A stretch of 21,814 bases of DNA from JAMCRM01 sp041685075 (GTDB taxonomy: Bacteria > Acidobacteriota > Terriglobia > Bryobacterales > Bryobacteraceae), in contig JAWLGN010000059.1 in NCBI GenBank assembly GCA_041685075.1, positions 1 through 21,814 on the forward strand, written 5' to 3'. Shown piece after piece: positions 5,726-17,791 of the stretch; the first letter of the stretch is position 1, and each line of letters begins with the position of its first letter. Under the pieces are notes generated by a model. It worked only from the letters and a program-made list of their open reading frames with translations. It was not told the origin of the DNA and did no database searches. The translations under genes were made by a program, and so were the position numbers.

Positions 5726-7398
5726 TGAGTTCCGAATCCAACGGTTCCCGCCCTATCGACCAACTGGCGAGCGAAAATATCGCCCAGATCGTGGAGTTTG
5801 TCCAGAACTACGCTGCGGCCGAGCGGGAGCGCATCGGCGCGGCCAATGAACCCCAGCTTGCGGTCTTGGAGCAGCGCCTGGAGTTTCTGAACGAGCGGTA
5901 TCAAAGGCTGCTGCGGGAGGCGCGGGCCTTCGCGGATGCCGCCTGCCTTCAAGGCTACAGTCTTCTCGCCCAGGCCGGCCACCTTTCGGTGACCACGTTG
6001 CTCACCGGGGCGGGCTTGGCCTTGGCCCACATGACCATGCGGGAGTTCAATGTGGGACAGGCGGTTCTGTGGTTTTGCCTCGGGTTGGCGGTCGTGGTGC
6101 CCTTCGGTGTGCACACCTTCTTGAAATACTTCCGCCAGGCTTGGGTGCACAAGCTGGTAGTGATCGCCGCGCTCTTCACCGGCATGGTGGCTCTAGTCTC
6201 CTTGGCCGAGGTGCGCGGCGACGTTATAGCCCACTACCTCAACTCCGGCCCTGCCGTCATCGTGGACGGCGGCGCGGAGGCGGAACCGTCGCCCTCTGGC
6301 AGCGGCCAAGGGACGCCGCCCTCGGTCGGCGTTGGGGTCGGGGATCTGCCGCCGGACGACGGCGACGACGAGCAGGTTTTCGCCATCTTGCGGCGGGCCA
6401 TGATCTTTGCCGCTCTTGGCTTTGAATTGGCGGCCGGTCTGGCCTTCTTTGCCTTTTGCGAAGCGCGCCGCAACAACGACCAGGGCCGCCGCGACCGCGT
6501 GGAAAAGGAACTCAATCGGACGTTCAATGAGATCCTGGTGGTCATCCGGGAAATCCACGAACTGACCGCGCAGCCTAGCCGCGAGCACGCCGAGCTCTGC
6601 CAGCGGTTACAGCGAAGCGTGCTGGAACGTATTAACCGCACGCGGAATGGGGGACTCGGCGTGGTCATCTTGGCGGTTGTCCTGACGGCTGCTAGTGCAC
6701 AGGCGGCAGACAAGCTGCATCTCATCGCGGCCGTAGATTTGAGCCAGACCCAAACCGCGGCGTACAGCGGCCGGTCGGAACTGGAGCAGAACCGCGACGC
6801 CATTACCGGAGTACTCGCCCGGCTGCCGCCCGGCTCGGGCGTCACCATCATCGGCATCACCGACCAGAGCTACGTCAACCCGTATATCCTGCTCTCCGCG
6901 GAGCTGACTACCGAGACCGGATACTTCAACAGCCGCCTGGCCGCCGGGCGGCGGCGCCTGGTGGGGGAGTGGCACAAGCGCAGCTCGGGTCTCGCCGCTT
7001 CCTTCAAGGGCACCGACATTCTCGGCGGGTTGCGCTACGCCGGGGAGGTCCTGGCCCGGAGCGGGGCGGGGCGCAAGGTTCTGGCCGTCTTCTCGGACGG
7101 GCGCAACTACAGCGCCGAGCTTGACCTGGAGACCCCGCGGCTGATGTCGGTCGGCCCCGCCCTGGCCCGGTTGCGCAAACAGGGACTCCTCAACTCCCTC
7201 ACGGGAGTTGAGGTCTTCCTCTTCGGGGCCGGGGACCATTCCGGCAAGCGGAGCACGGGCTACACGCTGGGCCTCAAGGATTTCTGGGCGGCGTACATTC
7301 ACGAAGCCGGGGGCCGCCTGGTGGTGTTCTCCACCACCAGGGAACACCACGCTCTGCAGCTCGTGACCGCCGTGCCCGCCGGAGGTACTTCCCCATGA
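5725..7398 (+). CDS. Membrane-anchored von Willebrand factor A-like protein, 557 aa
   Basis: The N-terminus is a predicted coiled coil (about 15-75). Three hydrophobic segments follow (about 85-105, 113-135, 142-162), then a Gly/Ser/Asp-rich loop, a fourth segment (near 230-250), a positively charged coiled-coil stretch (to about 310) and a fifth segment (about 315-332). The C-terminus is a VWA-like domain with an apparently intact MIDAS: D338-x-S340-x-T342, T430 (KGTDILGG) and D458 (FSDGRN). Arginine distribution suggests that the charged loop is cytoplasmic and the VWA domain periplasmic. GGAGG lies nine bases before the start. It overlaps the next gene by four bases (ATGA). VWA domains bind protein partners through a metal ion; the partner here is unknown. 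I know of no matching characterised plasmid protein. Confidence 0.8.
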   Translation: MSSESNGSRPIDQLASENIAQIVEFVQNYAAAERERIGAANEPQLAVLEQRLEFLNERYQRLLREARAFADAACLQGYSLLAQAGHLSVTTLLTGAGLALAHMTMREFNVGQAVLWFCLGLAVVVPFGVHTFLKYFRQAWVHKLVVIAALFTGMVALVSLAEVRGDVIAHYLNSGPAVIVDGGAEAEPSPSGSGQGTPPSVGVGVGDLPPDDGDDEQVFAILRRAMIFAALGFELAAGLAFFAFCEARRNNDQGRRDRVEKELNRTFNEILVVIREIHELTAQPSREHAELCQRLQRSVLERINRTRNGGLGVVILAVVLTAASAQAADKLHLIAAVDLSQTQTAAYSGRSELEQNRDAITGVLARLPPGSGVTIIGITDQSYVNPYILLSAELTTETGYFNSRLAAGRRRLVGEWHKRSSGLAASFKGTDILGGLRYAGEVLARSGAGRKVLAVFSDGRNYSAELDLETPRLMSVGPALARLRKQGLLNSLTGVEVFLFGAGDHSGKRSTGYTLGLKDFWAAYIHEAGGRLVVFSTTREHHALQLVTAVPAGGTSP

Positions 7399-7640
7399 CC
7401 GGCCACGATCCGGTCCTAACCGTGCCCGAGGTGGCCGCCGAGCTGCGCGTTTCCCGCGCGCACGTCTACAAGGTCATCAAGGGGGAGGTGCCCGGCGTCT
7501 CGGCCTTACCCGCCATCACCATCGGCCGGCGGCGGTTGGTGCGCCGGAGCAGTCTGGAGCGCTGGAAGACGTATAACGAGGGCCGGTGCGGCGATGGTAC
7601 GATGGCGTCAGCGCATTCTGTTGACGCCGTGGACGCATGA
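7395..7640 (+). CDS. Excisionase-like HTH protein, 81 aa
   Basis: Residues about 8-58 form a MerR-like winged HTH of the excisionase/HTH_17 type: LTVPEVAAELRVSRAHVYKVI, then the wing ending ITIGRRRLVRRSSLERW. Such proteins bend attachment-site DNA and steer the integrase toward excision. The start is supported by GGAGG nine bases upstream and by the four-base overlap with the VWA gene. The integrase starts 12 bases downstream, the usual xis-int arrangement. The last 20 residues are polar and not part of the fold. Confidence 0.85.
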   Translation: MTGHDPVLTVPEVAAELRVSRAHVYKVIKGEVPGVSALPAITIGRRRLVRRSSLERWKTYNEGRCGDGTMASAHSVDAVDA

Positions 7641-7652
7641 AAGGAAAAGTTC

Positions 7653-8741
7653 ATGCGAAAACGGTTTCAATACGGCAATCTTCACCTCCGGGGCAACTCG
7701 TGGGTGGGGCAGTGGTGGCAAGAGGGAAGGCGGCGCAAGCAGGTGCTTGGCAGGAAACCTGAGATGAATAAAACCCAAGCGCAAGCTGCGCTCGCCGCCC
7801 TACTTGTACCCTTCAACGCCGGGCAAGCCCGGCTCGCCGACGGGTGGCTGTTCGGCGATTTCGTGCGGCAGGTGTACCTGCCGTTTTTTCGTCGCAAGTG
7901 GAAACGCACGACCGCGCTCTGCAACGAGGACCGCATCAAGCATCACCTCTATCCGGAGTTTGCGGCCCGCAAGCTCCGGGCCTTCCGGCGGGAAGAGTTG
8001 CAGAATTTTCTTGATCGGAAGGCCGCCGCGGGGCTCTCTTTCAGCATCGTGGATCACTTGCGCTGGGACCTGAGGCAGATCTTTCGGATGGCGCTGGACG
8101 AAGAGATCCTGACGCGCAATCCGGCCGAGCTCCTCTTCACGCCGCGGGAGTGCCCGCGGCCGAACACCGCCGTGATGACCAGGGAGGAGGTGCAGAAATC
8201 TTTCAGCGTTCTGGCCATGCGGGAGCGGCTCATCGCCCGGCTGGCCATCGTCGCCGGCATGCGGCCGGGGGAAATTTTCGCCCTGAAGTGGGTGCGCCTG
8301 GATCGGGAGTTCGCCGACATCCGGGAGCGGGTCTACCGCGGCGACCTCGACACCCCCAAGACACCCCGGTCCGTGCGCTGGGCCGCACTCTCGGACGGCC
8401 TGGTGGAAGCCATTCGGGAATGGCGGGAACTCTCTAGGGACAGGAGTCCCGACGCTTGGGTTTTCCCGTCCGAGAAGGGCACCACGCCGCTCTCCAAGGA
8501 CAACTGCTGGCGGCGACATTTCCGGCCGCACCTGGAAGCGGTCGGCTTGGGCTGGGTCAACTTCCAGGTAATGCGGAAGACGCACAACTGCTTGCTCAAG
8601 GATCTCGATGTTGATCCGAAAGTCCGGGCCGAACAGATGGGCCACACGGTGGACGTCAACGAGAACGTGTACACGGAAACCTCGCTGTCGCGCCGCCGGG
8701 AAGCCGTCAACCGGCTCGAAACCTCATTGTGGGTGAACTAA
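7653..8741 (+). CDS. int: Tyrosine recombinase / integrase, 362 aa
   Basis: Site-specific recombinase that would integrate and excise the element. The N-terminal region has an arm-binding-like segment (GNSWVGQWWQEGRRRKQVLG, about 14-33) and a SAM-like core-binding domain (about 65-165). The catalytic domain shows R204 (AGMRPGE), a probable Lys in the hairpin near 234, R308 (QVMRKTH), H331 (GHT) and the nucleophile Y340 (ENVYT). The usual box II histidine three residues before R308 is Gln305. SD AAGGA lies seven bases before the ATG. The gene ends 55 bp from the tRNA-Gly 3' end, as expected when attP adjoins int. Confidence 0.93.
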   Translation: MRKRFQYGNLHLRGNSWVGQWWQEGRRRKQVLGRKPEMNKTQAQAALAALLVPFNAGQARLADGWLFGDFVRQVYLPFFRRKWKRTTALCNEDRIKHHLYPEFAARKLRAFRREELQNFLDRKAAAGLSFSIVDHLRWDLRQIFRMALDEEILTRNPAELLFTPRECPRPNTAVMTREEVQKSFSVLAMRERLIARLAIVAGMRPGEIFALKWVRLDREFADIRERVYRGDLDTPKTPRSVRWAALSDGLVEAIREWRELSRDRSPDAWVFPSEKGTTPLSKDNCWRRHFRPHLEAVGLGWVNFQVMRKTHNCLLKDLDVDPKVRAEQMGHTVDVNENVYTETSLSRRREAVNRLETSLWVN

Positions 8742-8742
8742 T

Positions 8743-8871
<129 letters not shown>

Positions 8872-8885
8872 TTCCGGGCAATTCC

Positions 8886-8914
8886 AATGTACCATTGGGG
8901 TCGGCCGTTGACAA
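8886..8914 (-). promoter_or_regulatory. Sigma70 promoter of tRNA-Gly
   Basis: On the minus strand, TTGTCA (8909-8914), 17 bp, TACATT (8886-8891), placed 14 bases before the mature tRNA 5' end. Confidence 0.7.
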
Positions 8915-9072
8915 CTTGATTTGCCATCCAGCCGGGAGCCTCCGGTCTGCCCGGCCCCCGGCTGCACCGGCGGTCCGCCGCACGGCGGCCGAGCTCGATC
9001 GGCCGCGCCGTTTCGACCTTCTCAAACCCACGACATAGGCCGGTTCGGGCGTGGCATAAGCCGGCCGGCTGC

Positions 9073-9078
9073 TACACT
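9073..9078 (+). promoter_or_regulatory. Leaderless -10 box TACACT before the sulfatase
   Basis: TACACT is followed by exactly six bases and then the ATG at 9085. No SD is present. This matches the TANNNT-N6-start pattern shared by four other host genes here. The 210-bp gap upstream holds only the tRNA promoter and GC-rich palindromic sequence. Confidence 0.6.
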
Positions 9079-9084
9079 ACGCCT

Positions 9085-10764
9085 ATGAATCGGGAAGCGA
9101 CTCGCCACAGAGGCGCCGGTCTCAGCCGGCGTGCGTTCGTAGCGGCGGGTCTCGTGGGGACCGCCGCCGCTTCAACAACCCGCCCCCCAAATGTCATCCT
9201 CATCCTCACCGACGACCAGGGATACGGCGATGTAGGCATTCACGGGAATCCGCACCTCCGCACCCCCAACATGGATTCCATCGCGCGGCAAGGCGTGCAG
9301 TTCACGCAATTCCACTCCAGCCCGGTATGCTCGCCCACGAGAGCGGCGCTGATGACCGGCCGCTACTACTACCGCACCGGCGTGGTGGACACATTCCTCG
9401 GCCGCTCCATGATGCACAGCGACGAGACTACCATCGCGGAGTTGCTGGCGCGCGCGGGATACCGGACCGGAATCTTCGGCAAGTGGCACCTGGGGGACAA
9501 CTATCCGCTGCGGGCAATCGACCAGGGTTTCGAGGAGGCGGTCGTGATCCGCGGGGGCGGACTGCGGCAGCCGTCCGACGTACCCGGCGGCGGCAGCTAC
9601 ACGGATCCCATCCTGCTGCACAACGGCAAGCTGGAGCGCTTCAAGGGCTACTGCAGCGATATCTACACCGGCGAGGCCCTGAAGTTCATCGAGAAACATC
9701 GCCGGCAGCCTTTCTTTGTCTACCTTCCGACCAACGCCCCGCATACGCCTCTGGAAGTTCCGGAGCGCTACGCCGCCCCGTATCGCGCCATGGGTCTGGA
9801 CGAGACGACCGCCCGGCTGTACGGCATGATCACCAACATGGACGACAACATCGGCCGGGTGCTGGCAAAGCTGAAGGAACTGGACCTGGAGCGGGACACC
9901 ATCGTCGTCTTCATGACCGATAACGGACCGCAGCATCGCGGGCGATTCAACGCCGGGATGCGGGGGAACAAGGGGACGGTGTACGAAGGCGGCATCCGGG
10001 TGCCGTGCTTCCTGCGCTGGCCGCGGGTGGTCAAGCCGGGCACGAAAGTGGACCGGCTGGCCGCCGATATCGACATGCTCCCCACGCTGTTGGAGGCATG
10101 CGGGGTACCGGCGCCGAAGGAGATCAAGATCGACGGAGCAAGCCTCATGCCGCTGGTTCGCGGGAATGGCAGCGCCTGGCCCGACCGCACCCTGTTCTTC
10201 CAGTGGCACCGCGGCGACGAGCCGCAGCCGTTCCGCGCCTGCGCGGCGCGCACCGAGCGTTGGAAACTGGTGGACGGCAAGGAACTGTACGATCTGGAAA
10301 ACGATCCCGCGGAATCGCGCGACGTGGCCGCCCAACACCCGAAAATTGTGGCGCAGCTCCGGGAACGGTACGAGGCGTGGTTCCGGGATGTTTCGGCGAC
10401 GCGCGGTTTTGCCCCGCCGAGAATCCACGTGGGGACGCCGCACGAGAACCCCACCGTCTTCACCCGGCAGGATTGGCGAGGCCCGCGCGCCGGCTGGAGC
10501 GCCACTTCCCTCGGCCACTGGGAGGTGTTCGTCGCGGCTGCCGGCAGGTACGAAGCATCCGTGCTGATGGCACCCGCGGCGGAGGACGGCGAGGTGCGGT
10601 TCGCATCGAACGGCGCCGTAGCCCGAAAGGCCATCGCGAAGGGCGACACGTCCTGCGATCTCGGCATGGTAGAGATACCGCGCGGCGAGGGCCGCCTGGA
10701 GGCCGAAGTGGCCGCCGGGAAGACCACCGTGGGGGTCCATTACGTGACGCTGCGGCGGCGGTAG
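9085..10764 (+). CDS. Tat-exported arylsulfatase-family sulfatase, 559 aa
   Basis: Predicted type I sulfatase hydrolysing sulfate esters, exported by the Tat pathway. The N-terminus has a twin-arginine signal (LSRRAFVAAGL, R15-R16) followed by an Ala-rich hydrophobic stretch. Metal-binding D43-D44 lie in ILTDDQGYGD. The signature C82-S-P-T-R86 supplies the cysteine converted to formylglycine, followed by ALMTGRY and GKWHLG. MTDNGP near 275 and the GNKGTVYEGGIRVP stretch complete the S1 core. The final 90 residues or so form an extra region (HWEVFVAAAGRYEASV onward) that looks like a beta-sandwich appendage. The substrate cannot be told from the sequence. A formylglycine-generating enzyme would have to be encoded elsewhere. 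Confidence 0.93.
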   Translation: MNREATRHRGAGLSRRAFVAAGLVGTAAASTTRPPNVILILTDDQGYGDVGIHGNPHLRTPNMDSIARQGVQFTQFHSSPVCSPTRAALMTGRYYYRTGVVDTFLGRSMMHSDETTIAELLARAGYRTGIFGKWHLGDNYPLRAIDQGFEEAVVIRGGGLRQPSDVPGGGSYTDPILLHNGKLERFKGYCSDIYTGEALKFIEKHRRQPFFVYLPTNAPHTPLEVPERYAAPYRAMGLDETTARLYGMITNMDDNIGRVLAKLKELDLERDTIVVFMTDNGPQHRGRFNAGMRGNKGTVYEGGIRVPCFLRWPRVVKPGTKVDRLAADIDMLPTLLEACGVPAPKEIKIDGASLMPLVRGNGSAWPDRTLFFQWHRGDEPQPFRACAARTERWKLVDGKELYDLENDPAESRDVAAQHPKIVAQLRERYEAWFRDVSATRGFAPPRIHVGTPHENPTVFTRQDWRGPRAGWSATSLGHWEVFVAAAGRYEASVLMAPAAEDGEVRFASNGAVARKAIAKGDTSCDLGMVEIPRGEGRLEAEVAAGKTTVGVHYVTLRRR

Positions 10765-10773
10765 CCAACCGGT

Positions 10774-10779
10774 TAGACT
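10774..10779 (+). promoter_or_regulatory. Leaderless -10 box TAGACT before lhr
   Basis: TAGACT, six bases, then the ATG at 10786, with no SD. It lies in the 21-bp gap after the sulfatase stop. Confidence 0.6.
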
Positions 10780-10785
10780 GAAAGC

Positions 10786-14934
<4,149 letters not shown>

Positions 14935-14941
14935 TCCAGGG

Positions 14942-15820
14942 ATGTCCTACTTTCATCGCCGGCATTTCCTGGCGGGCGCGCTGGTGAGCCTGGTCCGTTT
15001 CGTCAAGGGTGAGCCGCTGCCGCAGGATGCCGTTGCCGAGTCCCGGCGCGGCATCTTCGACGCCCACCTCCATACCCCGTCTGAAAACGGAGAGGTCTTC
15101 CAGTGGAACCTGGTAACCCGCAAGATGCCCGAGTTCGTCGCCTACCTCGATAAATGCGGCGTACGCCGCGGCGTGATCTCCGCGGCCCGCAGCAACACCG
15201 CCCAAGCGCCCGCCGATTACGTGGCCGGCAACCGCGAGGTGGCCAAATACGCGGAGAAGTACCGCGGGCGCTTCCAGCCGAGCTGCGTGGTTACGCCTTT
15301 CCGCATCGAGGAGGCGCTGCGCGAGATCGAGGAGTGCCACCGGCTCGGCTTCCGCTGGCTGGGCGAGTTCTGCAACTACATGACCGGTTACCGCTACGAC
15401 ACGCCCGAATGGGACCAGGTGATGAAGCTGGCCGCGAAGCTGCGCCTGGTCATTCAGATCCACGCCAACGCCGAGGAAATGCAGCACCTGGCCGAAAATT
15501 ACCCGGAAAACACCATCGTCTTCCCCCATCTGGGAGGCAACCAGAAGGACATCGCCCGGCGCATCGCGATCGTGGCGGCGCACAAGAACTGTTCCATCGA
15601 TATTTCCGGCTCAGGCATCGAGCGGGTGGGGATTTTGGAGAAGGCGGTGAAGGAGATCGGCTCGGACCGGGTCCTTTACGGCTCGGATTTCACCATCAAC
15701 GAACCCTCGGGCGTAATCGCGCGGGTGCGCAACGCGTTTCTCACTCCCGAGGACCGGGAGAACATCCTGTTCCGCAACGTGGAGCGCCTGCTGGCGGCCT
15801 CCGGCCGGCCGCGCGCGTAG
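14942..15820 (+). CDS. Amidohydrolase_2-family metal hydrolase, probably secreted, 292 aa
   Basis: TIM-barrel metal-dependent hydrolase of the amidohydrolase-related family (PF04909 type), which includes decarboxylases and lactonases. Metal ligands expected in the family are visible: D40-A-H42-L-H44 at the first strand, H174 in IQIHA, H196 in FPHLGG and D249 in YGSDF. The N-terminus begins with RRHFLAGALVSLV, a short twin-arginine-like signal, so export is likely. The substrate is not predictable. A TATAAT-N6-ATG promoter precedes it, and the HDOD gene follows after 30 bases, so they may share a transcript. Confidence 0.88.
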   Translation: MSYFHRRHFLAGALVSLVRFVKGEPLPQDAVAESRRGIFDAHLHTPSENGEVFQWNLVTRKMPEFVAYLDKCGVRRGVISAARSNTAQAPADYVAGNREVAKYAEKYRGRFQPSCVVTPFRIEEALREIEECHRLGFRWLGEFCNYMTGYRYDTPEWDQVMKLAAKLRLVIQIHANAEEMQHLAENYPENTIVFPHLGGNQKDIARRIAIVAAHKNCSIDISGSGIERVGILEKAVKEIGSDRVLYGSDFTINEPSGVIARVRNAFLTPEDRENILFRNVERLLAASGRPRA

Positions 15821-15850
15821 CTTTTCCTCTCGCCCGCGCCATTCCATCCG

Positions 15851-16741
15851 ATGAGCAGGATGGAGGTATTGCGGGAGATGCAAGTGAACGCGGCCGACGG
15901 CCCCGCGCAGGCCGGGGAAACCTACCGGTCGCTGTGCCGGCTGCCGGTATTCCGCCCGGTGGCGCTCAAGCTACTGAAAACGTTGGCAATCGGCGAGCCG
16001 GAGGTGCGGGAAGTGACCCGCCTGCTGGAGTCCGACCCGGGCCTCAGCACCGAAGTCATGACCCTGGCCAATTCGGCGCTTTACGGCGGCAAGGTGCCGG
16101 TGCGCACCATCGCCCGGGCGGTAACGGTGCTGGGGCTGGAGCGCATGCAGAGCATCGCCTTGACGGTGGCCATGCAGTCGTTCACCCGCAGCCTGGAGGA
16201 CACCGAGGCGTGCCGCCGGGCGTGGCGCCACAGCCTGGCATGCGCCTTCGCGGCGGAGGAACTGGCGCCCGCCTATGGGGAATCCCGCGAAGCCGGCTAC
16301 ATGGCCGGGCTGATGCACGACCTGGGCCGCTTCGGCCTGATGGCCACCTACCCCTGCCTGACCGACGGTTCCCTCGCTCCCGAGTACGAAGACGAAGCGC
16401 GCGTACTGGAGGAGGAGGAACGGCTGTTCGGAATGGATCACGGACAAGCGGGCGCCTGCCTGACGCGGATTTGGGGGCTGCCGGACGAGTTTCAAGCCGT
16501 GGCCGGAGGCCACCACGCACCCGACGCGGCCGGCGAGAACCCTACCGTGGGGCTGGTACGCGCGGCTTGCCTGATTGCCGACGCCCTGGGCTACGAGGCC
16601 ATACACAAGACGGCAAAGCCCGAGTTGGACGCCATTCTGCAGGAGTTGCCGGAGAAGGCCGCCGCCGCCGTGCGCGAGATCGACCTCCCCGCCGCCGTGA
16701 GTGCCCGCTTCCAAACCCTGGGAGATAGCCTCGAACCCTGA
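15851..16741 (+). CDS. HDOD domain signalling protein, 296 aa
   Basis: HDOD domains are HD-superfamily folds lacking full phosphohydrolase activity and found in regulatory proteins. The typical start is at RLPVFRPVALKLLKTL (about 35-50), followed by VTRLLESDPGLSTEVMTLANSALYG, then TIARAVTVLGLERMQSIAL. Here H156-D157 (GLMHDLGRFGL) is retained, and a second EEEERLFGMDHGQAGA segment lies near 185-200. It is followed 12 bases later by the CpaE-like gene. The start could be the ATG at 15851 or the one at 15860; neither has a clear SD or TANNNT box, which fits read-through from the amidohydrolase promoter. Confidence 0.9.
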   Translation: MSRMEVLREMQVNAADGPAQAGETYRSLCRLPVFRPVALKLLKTLAIGEPEVREVTRLLESDPGLSTEVMTLANSALYGGKVPVRTIARAVTVLGLERMQSIALTVAMQSFTRSLEDTEACRRAWRHSLACAFAAEELAPAYGESREAGYMAGLMHDLGRFGLMATYPCLTDGSLAPEYEDEARVLEEEERLFGMDHGQAGACLTRIWGLPDEFQAVAGGHHAPDAAGENPTVGLVRAACLIADALGYEAIHKTAKPELDAILQELPEKAAAAVREIDLPAAVSARFQTLGDSLEP

Positions 16742-16753
16742 TCGAGAGGCGGC

Positions 16754-17784
16754 GTGCTTCCGATAAAGCTGGCGCTGGCGATCGGGCACCGGGAGCTTCG
16801 TGCCGAAGCCGCCGAGGTGCTCGAGGCTTCGCCGGTCCGCGTAGTGGCCGACTGCGCCTGTTTCTCCTCCCGGCGGGCCTTTCTCGCGCAGGTCGCGCGG
16901 GCGCAGCCGCAGATAGTGCTGCTCGAGATCAGTGAGCTGCCCACCTCGCTCGACGATGCCGTGGAATCCCTCCGGCTGGCGGCGCCCGCCATGGTGGTGG
17001 CGCTCGATAGGGCAGCGGACTCGGAAGCCATTCTCCGGGCCGTGCGCGCCGGCGTGGACGACTATCTCTACCCACCCATGCACTTCACCCTGCGCAAGCT
17101 GCTGGAACGTAAATCGCAGGAGCTGCTTCAACCATGCGGCGTAGCGGCAGGCGGCAGCGTGCTGGCCTTTCTCTCGGCTCGAAGCGGCTGCGGCGCCACC
17201 ACCCTCGCCTGCCGCGTCGCCGGGGAGTTGGCGGCGCGCGGCGCGGGCTGCGGCCGGAGGGCACTGCTGGCCGGACCCGGTGCCATGGAGCACATTCCCG
17301 CCACGGATGCGGGCCGCTGGCGCGCCCAGGTTTCCGCGGCTCCAGGCGGCCTGGACGTGCTGCCCGCCACGCGCGAGACCTTCTCCGCCGGACGCCTGCG
17401 GGAATTCGTCAGCTACATCCGGGCGCGGTACCGCTGGAGCGTACTCGATCTCGGGCACGGCTGGACTCCCGCCGCCTGCGATGCCGCGCGCTTTGCCGAC
17501 CAGTTGTTCCCGGTCTTCACCCCGGAGCTGCCGGCGCTAAAAACGCCAGCCGGCTGCTGGAGCGGCTGCTCGGCGAAGGCGTCGGTGAAGAAAAAACGCG
17601 CCTGGTGTTGAACCAGGCGCCGAGGGAGATGTACCTCAATATCGAGGAGATCGAGGCCCTCATGAACCTTCCGGTCTTCGCGGTGGTCCCGCACTTCAAC
17701 CTGACCACGCCCGACGATCTCCTGATTCCGGCCTGCGCCCTGGGCCGCCAGCTCTACAGACTGGCGGCCCGGGCGGGACAGTGA
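16754..17784 (+). pseudogene. CpaE/TadZ-like protein (receiver-like plus ParA-type ATPase) split by a one-base frameshift
   Basis: Residues about 1-125 resemble a degenerate receiver domain (IVLLEISELP, then VRAGVDDYLYPP). From about 135 on comes a MinD/ParA-type fold with a deviant P-loop SARSGCGATTLA that lacks the usual lysine in GK[ST] (A148 instead), and a Walker-B-like RWSVLDLGHGW. The first frame reads to 17611 with a nonsense tail after PELPALK. Re-reading one base at the A5 run (17539-17543) gives LKNASRLLERLL and a normal CpaE-like ending to 17784. The intact protein would have 343 residues, localising pili/Tad or signalling machinery. Either A6 lost a base (mutation or assembly error) or ribosomes slip -1 there. 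The GTG start has a weak AGAGG upstream. Confidence 0.82.
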
Positions 17785-17791
17785 AACGGCT

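Noticed and set aside
15971..17458. A 495-codon minus-strand open frame opposite the HDOD and CpaE-like genes
   Set aside because: Antisense shadow of two recognised genes, with no homology-like features.
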